From NCBI RefSeq assembly GCF_002994745.2, contig NC_037091.1:310001-374000 (forward strand): a stretch of 64,000 bases of DNA, in the 5' to 3' direction. Position numbers and translations under genes: made by a program. The notes beneath the pieces were generated by a model. It had not been told where the DNA came from. It did not search any database and was given only the letters and a program-made list of their open reading frames with translations. The stretch is from Rosa chinensis (taxonomy: Eukaryota > Streptophyta > Magnoliopsida > Rosales > Rosaceae). Positions 58,087-64,000 of this stretch are shown in pieces (the first letter of the stretch is position 1; each line of letters begins with the position of its first letter).

Positions 58087-59096
58087 ATGCCGGGCATCTC
58101 CCCTGAAAGCATCACGCACAAGTTGAGCATCAAACCGTCTTTCTATCCTATCAAACAGAAGCGGAGGGCCTTTGATGAAGAAAGATATCGCGCAATAGGG
58201 GAAGAAGTCGCCAAGCTACAAGGCATCGAGTTCATCCGCCAAGTCATTATCCCCAATGGATCTCTAACTTGGTCAGGGTGAAGAAGACTAGTGGGAAGTG
58301 GCGAATGTGTGTGGACTTCAAGGGTCTCAACAAAGCATGCCCAAAGGATAGTTTTCTGCTACCCCGTAGTGACCAACTGGTCGACGCAACAGCCAGACAT
58401 GAGCTGCTCAGCATGATGGACGCCTTCTCTAGATACAATCAAATCAAGATGCACCCCGGCGACCAGGAATGCACCACCTTCACGACCGAAAAAGGCCTCT
58501 ATTGGTACAATGTCATGCCTTTCGGATTAAAGAACGCTGGAGCAACATACCAGCGGTTGATCAACGCTATGTTCGCGGAAAACCGTGGAAAAATAATAGA
58601 GGTTTACATGGACGATATGCTAATCAAAAGCATCAAAGCCAGCGGACAAGTGGCAAACCTCCGCATCATATTCACCATTCTCTTGGCCTACGGTATGCTC
58701 CTCAACCCTGATAATTGTTTTTTCGGCGTCACCGCTAGCAAATTTCTGAGGTATATCGTCAGTGAACGATTCATAGAGGCTAACCTTGACAAGGTGCAAG
58801 CCATCCTCAACATGAAGTCTCCGGTGTGGAAAGTGCACATTCAGAGCCTCCAGGGTAAGCTAACCGCCCATTCTTGGTTCATCTCCAAGCTCACCGACAG
58901 ATGTCTCCCATTCTTCAAAGCCATGAAAAGGACCCACAAGAAAGAAATCAATTGGACCCCGAACTTTGAGGCAGCGTTCCAGAGTTTGAAGGAGTACTTA
59001 GTGGCAGTCCCACTTCTCTCCATTCTTGTACAGGGTGAGGTACTCTACTTATATCTAGCGGTATCCCCATCAGCGGTAAGCTGTGCCATCGTATGA
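58087..59096 (+). pseudogene. Reverse transcriptase of the Tat element
   Basis: Starts in one frame (ITHKLSIKPSFYPIKQKRRA). A frameshift occurs near 58265, and RT continues with GKWRMCVDFKGLNKACPKDS, LLSMMDAFSRYNQIKMHPGD, MPFGLKNAGATYQRLINAMF and the catalytic YMDD at 58605-58616. The thumb/connection follows to a stop at 59094-59096. All core RT motifs are present, but the reading frame is broken at both ends. Confidence 0.92.
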
Positions 59097-59870
59097 AGGG
59101 AGGGACAAGATGAGCTCCCGGTATTCTACGCCGGCAAAGGCATGAACGGGGCTGAGACAAGATATACCCTTCTGGAAAGCTCACTCTTGCACTCATCATC
59201 GCCGCTAGACGTCTCCGCCAATACTTTCAAGCGCATACAATCCATGTCCTGATGAACCAACCACTGAAGCAAGTAATGCAGAACCCCAAGCACTCAGGGC
59301 GCCTCAGCAAGTGCGCCATCGAGGTTAGCGATTTCGACATTGAATACAAACCTCGAACCGCCATGAAAGGCCAAGCGATAGCCGACTTCATCACTGAGCT
59401 CACTGAACGTCAGGACAAACCCATCCTCAGGGCAGAAGAAGGAATCATCGAAATGACAACCGCTGAGGAACCAACACCCAAGAAATGGTCAAACTGGAAC
59501 CTCCATGTTGACGGCTCCGCCTACGCCAAGGCCTGTGGCGTCGGCTTTATCTTGACGGGGCTAGGGGGACTGAACATGGAATACGCGTTGAAATTCAACT
59601 TCACATCCTCAAACAACATGGTGGAGTATGAAGCACTCATTGCATGCTTGCTCCTCGCCATCGACTCAGGCGTTGACAACGTCAACATATTCAGCGACTC
59701 CTAGTTAGTCATCAACCAAGTCAACGACAACTTCCACACGAAAGATAAATAGTTAGCGGCATACTTGGGATATGTTAAGACTCTCCTCAGAAAATTCAAA
59801 TTCCACACCATCACACAGATCCCCAGAGAAAGAACGCCAAGGCAGACTCTCTGGCAAGATTAGCAACCGC
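59097..59870 (+). pseudogene. Two RNase H domains of the Tat element
   Basis: The first, of the usual gypsy type, is frameshifted (AETRYTLLE near 59150, then IEVSDFDIEYKPRTAMKGQA and IADFITELTE at 59320-59410). The second, an additional RNase H-like domain, follows at 59490-59705: WNLHVDGSAYAKACGVGFIL, NNMVEYEALIACLLLAIDSG, VNIFSDS, with acidic residues in VDGSA, EYEAL and SDS. A TAG directly after SDS (59702-59704) stops it. The dual RNase H arrangement is the hallmark of the Tat clade. Confidence 0.85.
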
Positions 59871-60119
59871 TCAACCACACTAAAGTCCCGCGAACATAAG
59901 GGTGGAGTGCCTTGACAAGCCAAGCATCACCAAAACCCTAGTGGAAATTTTCAACATTGAATAAACCCCAGTTGGATGGATGAAATAATCGAATACAAGC
60001 GCAATGGAATGCTGCCAACCGACAAGGTCGAAGCGCAGTAACTTAAGCGGAGGGTAACCTGCTATAACATACAGAATGGCAAGCTTTACTGCCAAGGGTC
60101 ACCCATCCCAACCTCCGAT

Positions 60120-62085
60120 GCCTAACCCCAGAGGAGGGAAAGGTCTTGTTGACAATGATACACGCCGGAGAATGTGGAAATCACTCAGGCGCCAGATCTC
60201 TGTCCAATCGCACCATGTTGCAAGGGTATTTCTGGTCCACGCTCGGTGACGACGCCAGAAAGGTTTCCAAGTCCTGCCACAAGTGTCAGCAACACACTGA
60301 CCTCCCTCATGCCCCGGCAGAACCCCTCTCGATAATCATCGGCCCCTGGATTCACTCCACTTGGGGCCTAGACCTAGTTGGCAAATTACCAATCGCTAGG
60401 GGTCAGTTCAAGTACATCATTATCGCCATAGACTACAACAGCAAGTGGATAGAAGCAGAGTCGCTGAAGGCAATCACTATTACTAAGCAGTGTTCTAAAA
60501 CTCGGCCGCCCAGACCGCCTAGGCGCTAGGTGGCAGCTCTCCGACTTGAGTAGTGCTAAATCGGTGGGGTTGGGCGGGATGGAGTTGGCCATCCGCCGAG
60601 GCGGTTGAGCGGTTGGGCGGTTGGGCGCTAGGCTGCTTGTCGTCGAATCTGGAGCTGCGGTAAACCATGAATATGTCACTAGACAAGCTGGTTAATAGAT
60701 GCAACCAACGATGTAGATCTCGGTCATGATCCCCGAGGTCTCCCTGATAAGGAAAATCAGATGAGACTTGAAGAGGAACCTGTTGTTCCAAGTCGGGTTC
60801 TTGCCTCCGAGTTTGCTGATGTAATCTGTCGGGTTCTCTTGCAGGTGTACATGTAATCTGTTGGGTTTGTATTGAATAGGGAATGATAGAGAAGTAATCA
60901 CAGTAAGAATGAGTGAGAGTGATGAAGTGAGAGATTTACGATAGCGGAAAACTGGAAATCAAGCGAGCACATGAGTTCTTGAGTAAATGGTGCGTAGCCA
61001 TGACGACGGAGATAACAAAGGAGAGAGAGACGACTGGAATTTACATAGACAGAGTAATTGAAATCATGTGTCCCTTTATTCTTGGTGGCCATCAGGCATC
61101 AGGTCATGTGTTTAAATGGGTTTGGAATCTGGGAATAAAATTCTTATTGTATATTCTCATTATTCTTATTTATTAACAATAAGTCTTTATATATATAATT
61201 ATATATATATATATGTATACTCATATATATATACACACACACACACACTCTTATTTATATTTTTGTATGTTGTAAAATATATTAAAATTAAAAAAACTAA
61301 AACCGCCTAGGCGTCTGGGCGCTAATCCCTTGCCCACCGCTTGACTAACGCCTAGCGATTTTTCGAACCTTGTTGCCAAGGTAACACACTTCCTCTGGAA
61401 GAACATCTACTGCCGATACGACGTCCCCCATACCATCATCACAGACAACGGAGCATAATTCAACAACGAGGAGATCATATATTTCACCCCCAATCTAGGC
61501 ATCATGATTAGCTTTTCATCTGTGGCTCACCCCCAAACCAACGGATAGGTTGAAGTGGCAAACAAGATAATCAAGAAACTGCTCAAAAAGAAACTCGATG
61601 ATGCCAAGGGTTTGTGGGCGGAGAAACTCCCGGAGGTTCTGTGGGCTATCAGGACAACCCCAATATCCGCTAACGGTGAAACACCGTTCTGCATGATGTT
61701 CGGGACTGAGGTTGTCCTACCCATCGAAGTCACCCAACCTACCGCTAGGGTAAAGGGCTACTGTTCCGAGACTAACACCGAGGGTATCAACCTCGACAAG
61801 GATCTCCTCAAAGAAAAGCGCCACAAGGCCCATATACACAACTTGCAGAACAAGCAGCGGGTATCACGTTTCTACAACGCCAGAGTCAAAGCTCGGAAGC
61901 TCCAACTTGGAGACTGGGTAATGAAGGAAGTCATTCCGCCGCCAAAGGCTCTCCATCCCACTTGGGAGGGACCATATAAAATAGTAGAAGTCGTCAGCCC
62001 CAGCACTTTCTACTTAATGGACAAGGATGGCGTCACAACGACCCACCCTTGGAATACCGAACACCTCCGGTATTACTACAAGTAG
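60120..62085 (+). pseudogene. Integrase of the Tat element, split by a transposon
   Basis: The zinc-binding HHCC region is at 60160-60295 (IHAGECGNHSGARSL and CHKCQQH). The catalytic core begins WGLDLVGKLPIARGQFKYII and is interrupted at 60488-61372 after AITITK. It resumes with VTHFLWKNIYCRYDVPHTII and TDNGA, followed at once by a TAA stop (61456-61458). A second stop replaces Gln in HPQTNGxVE near 61546. The C-terminal domain is intact to 62085 (QLGDWVMKEV, HPTWEGPYKIVEVV, WNTEHLRYYYK). Confidence 0.9.
60488..61372. mobile_element. 885-bp hAT-type non-autonomous element in the integrase domain
   Basis: The left end reads CAGTGTTCTAAAACTCG and the right end CGATTTTTCGAACCTTG, an imperfect inverted repeat. 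CCGCCTAGGCG-type motifs sit near both ends (60510-60530 and 61302-61352). TTACTAAG (60480-60487) and TTGCCAAG (61373-61380) flank it and match at 6 of 8. Removing the insert and one flank restores a continuous integrase frame. It holds TA/AC microsatellites at 61190-61248 and no transposase. Confidence 0.88.
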
Positions 62086-62540
62086 CTACCCAAGAGCATC
62101 TTGACTTTGCTAAATTTTTGTACAATATTTAGCTAAGGGAAACTACCCAACAGGTACTCTCCCTCTTTTGTAAACGCTGATCTCCCAGCTATCAATGAAA
62201 CGAGGAATTATTAAAACCATTGTTCTCCATAGCACAAGTTCACTGGCAACGCCAACAACACTCAGCGGACCACGTCCGCTACATCGTGCGTTTGGAACAA
62301 TTTTAATTCCCTTAATGTTTCATTGATTAATAAAAGCATAAGTGAAAGTTCTAGCGGTATACTAACATTCAAACAACACCAGCATATTATCAGCGGCAAT
62401 CCCACACTTAGACAAAATTCAAAGAAAGAAATAACATTACTTCATTAATTTGGGATTGGGACTCCCCAACCAAAATTTTTGTCCAACAACAAATACAAAA
62501 CACCTCAGCGGCAACACAAATAAAAATAGTAATAGCAACA
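62086..62540 (+). other. Non-coding region downstream of pol in the Tat element
   Basis: Follows the integrase stop. It includes an AT-rich segment and short repeats around CAGCGG (62270-62400, 62505). No domain. Confidence 0.5.
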
Positions 62541-62559
62541 AGGAACTAAGAAAATGTCT

Positions 62560-63990
62560 TCACGCATTGGTTGGAGCGGCTGCAACGTTTTCACCATCAA
62601 CCTGCGAGGGCTGGACAATCGTACAACTTGTCTGGTCGGACCCAGGAGCAGTAGGACTGGGCGTTGCTATGGTGCCATCCACCCGTGTGTGACCCGCCAG
62701 AAAGTTAGCACGGGACACATCCGAAAGAGTACGCATCGGAGTTTGTTGAGAGCCGTCCGCCTGACGTTGATCGCTCTCACCACTACCAGAGCGCAAACCT
62801 TCAGGTTGATTAGTGGCAGGCCCACCTGCAGGCGCCGGTGGTTGACTCGACGTCCCAGTTGGCTGAGGCACCTTGTCCCAGTTGATGACACCCTTCTGGT
62901 TTAGCATTTCGAAGTTGGCAGCAGTACCAACCTTCGCCGTCTCTGTTAAATCAAGATTAAACTCCGGTGACTGCTTGAAGGCCTCTATAATAGCGACATC
63001 TACCTGGTCCCTCTCATCTTTTTGTCGGGTGACCTAGCCTTCCAACAGCTTTAACTCTATGGTCTTGGTGGCGGACTCCCACTGAAGGACCTCTGCACCC
63101 TACCCTTTGCCGCCACCTGCTCTTGCAGGAGAGCCATGTTTTGTTCCAGCTGCGCCACCCAATTGTTCCGCTCAACATGTCTGTCGACGGTGACATCCAG
63201 CTTGCCCCGAATTTCTACCAGGTCCAGCTCTGCCTTGGAGAGGAGATGCTCTGTCTCCGCCAGCTTCTCTGATGTCTCCCCCAACTCCCGGCGGAGACCC
63301 TCCACTTCATCCCTCAGCTACTGCTCAATAGGCGATGACTTTGAGGCCGCCAAAAATAGCTCGTGCAGGCAGACCGACAAGTGCCCAAAGGCCGAGCTGA
63401 ACGATGATTGTTGAAGAGCCGTAGGGCGCACTGTCCCATCCATCCCTCCGAACCCGAGCGGCTCACAAAGATGAAAAAGAAACTCCCGCTCCGGATCTGT
63501 CAAGAATTCGGTATACGAGGCAAAGGAGTTGAGCCCGCTTGTCTGCACCTTCCTGGCGGAAGCCACCGTCACCTTCTGGGGGCCTTGCTATGCCCTCTTG
63601 TGCTAGCGGACCCCAATCGGCAACGTGTTTTCCGCCTCTTCACCTTCTTCGGTGTCGTTTTGCTACCGCTTGTGTGGCACCCACAGGGGCAGACCTCAGT
63701 AGGTCCTAAGGCTCCAAACCCGCAATGGTAACGGGTTCCTTCACTGGCATAGCCCTCTCCCGCTGGACCCCACATCGCTGAGCAGCCACCCTTTCCCTGC
63801 CTTTCTCAGGGGCAGCACAGGTCCTGCTCCCTTTGACAGTCCGACGCTTTGCGTTGGCCTAATGCAATACGACGGTCTGCCCGGCAGCGGCAAGATGGTA
63901 ATGGTGCAGCATCGGCATCACAACCTCTGTCTTTAATTGGCTCAGCGCCTAGGACTGCGGGTCAACGACAGTCTTCCGTGCATTAAGACC
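62560..63990 (-). pseudogene. Antisense additional ORF (aORF) of the Tat element, broken
   Basis: Read on the - strand, a protein-like stretch enters from the window edge (GLNARKTVVDPQS, KTEVVMPMLHHYHLAAAGQT). It continues through a Lys/Arg-rich part, then LTDPEREFLFHLCEPLGFGG, a coiled coil near 63305-63090 (LRRELGETSEKLAETEHLLS, NNWVAQLEQNMALLQEQVAA), and a Pro/Gln-rich C-terminal part to 62560. Frames change several times and stops occur (about 63319, 63575, 63950). Tat-lineage elements are known to carry extra ORFs, some antisense, between integrase and the 3' LTR. Its position and orientation match; its function is unknown. Confidence 0.6.
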
Positions 63991-64000
63991 AAAGGCATAC

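Overview
The window is nuclear DNA from a flowering plant, almost certainly a eudicot. It has intron-rich genes, CYP716A-type triterpenoid chemistry, plant-specific retrotransposon lineages (Tat-type Ty3/gypsy, TRIM, L1-type LINE), dense MITEs and AT-rich microsatellites. A Rosaceae origin would fit the style of the TRIM and MITE families, but I cannot prove it from sequence alone.

Only three host loci look functional. (1) The 3' half of a TASH3 gene (TPLATE endocytic adaptor subunit with a C-terminal SH3 domain) lies on the + strand in 12 exons, 548-9888. Its introns hold a LINE piece, a MITE and a complete TRIM. (2) A small RING-H2 ubiquitin-ligase gene lies on the - strand at 27620-28177. 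(3) A complete three-exon CYP716A-type cytochrome P450 gene (482 codons, all P450 signatures intact; likely pentacyclic triterpene C-28 oxidase) lies on the - strand at 35476-37850. A recent partial duplicate of its last exon and downstream flank, at 20725-21701, is dead: it has a stop codon plus mutated ExxR and heme-loop residues.

The rest is mobile DNA, much of it nested and datable by target-site duplications (TSDs). In order: a degenerate autonomous hAT element (10709-14851); a 5.76-kb hAT-type composite (14964-20724) holding a LINE RNase H relic, a 1.06-kb inverted repeat, a minisatellite and a GUB_WAK gene fragment; a gag-only gypsy fragment with its LTR (22190-24548); a MITE/microsatellite cluster (26.5-27.1 kb); a 5.74-kb MULE-type element (29446-35186) with a perfect 9-bp TSD that contains a LINE, which contains a hAT-type element, which contains further insertions; a sister copy of that hAT-type element (39385-41211) that supplies empty sites; several long-inverted-repeat MITEs (42-47 kb), including a 1.7-kb hAT-type element with a perfect 8-bp TSD; a TIR element (48751-53302) interrupted by a 3.17-kb solo LTR with a 5-bp TSD; a complete 336-bp TRIM (54176-54511); and a large defective Tat-lineage Ty3/gypsy element from about 55 kb to beyond the window end, with dual RNase H domains, an integrase split by a hAT-type insertion and an antisense extra reading frame downstream of pol.

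The strongest history in the window is the duplicated CYP716A 3' segment. Each copy was later hit by a different large transposon at a different position, and each copy keeps the other's uninterrupted target site. Beyond the known repeat families, the candidates for something new are the captured coding fragments inside the hAT, MULE and TIR elements, the paired inverted repeats at 46.66-47.39 kb carrying pieces that look like one gene family, and the minisatellite plus GGTGACC-rich module shared by two unrelated positions.
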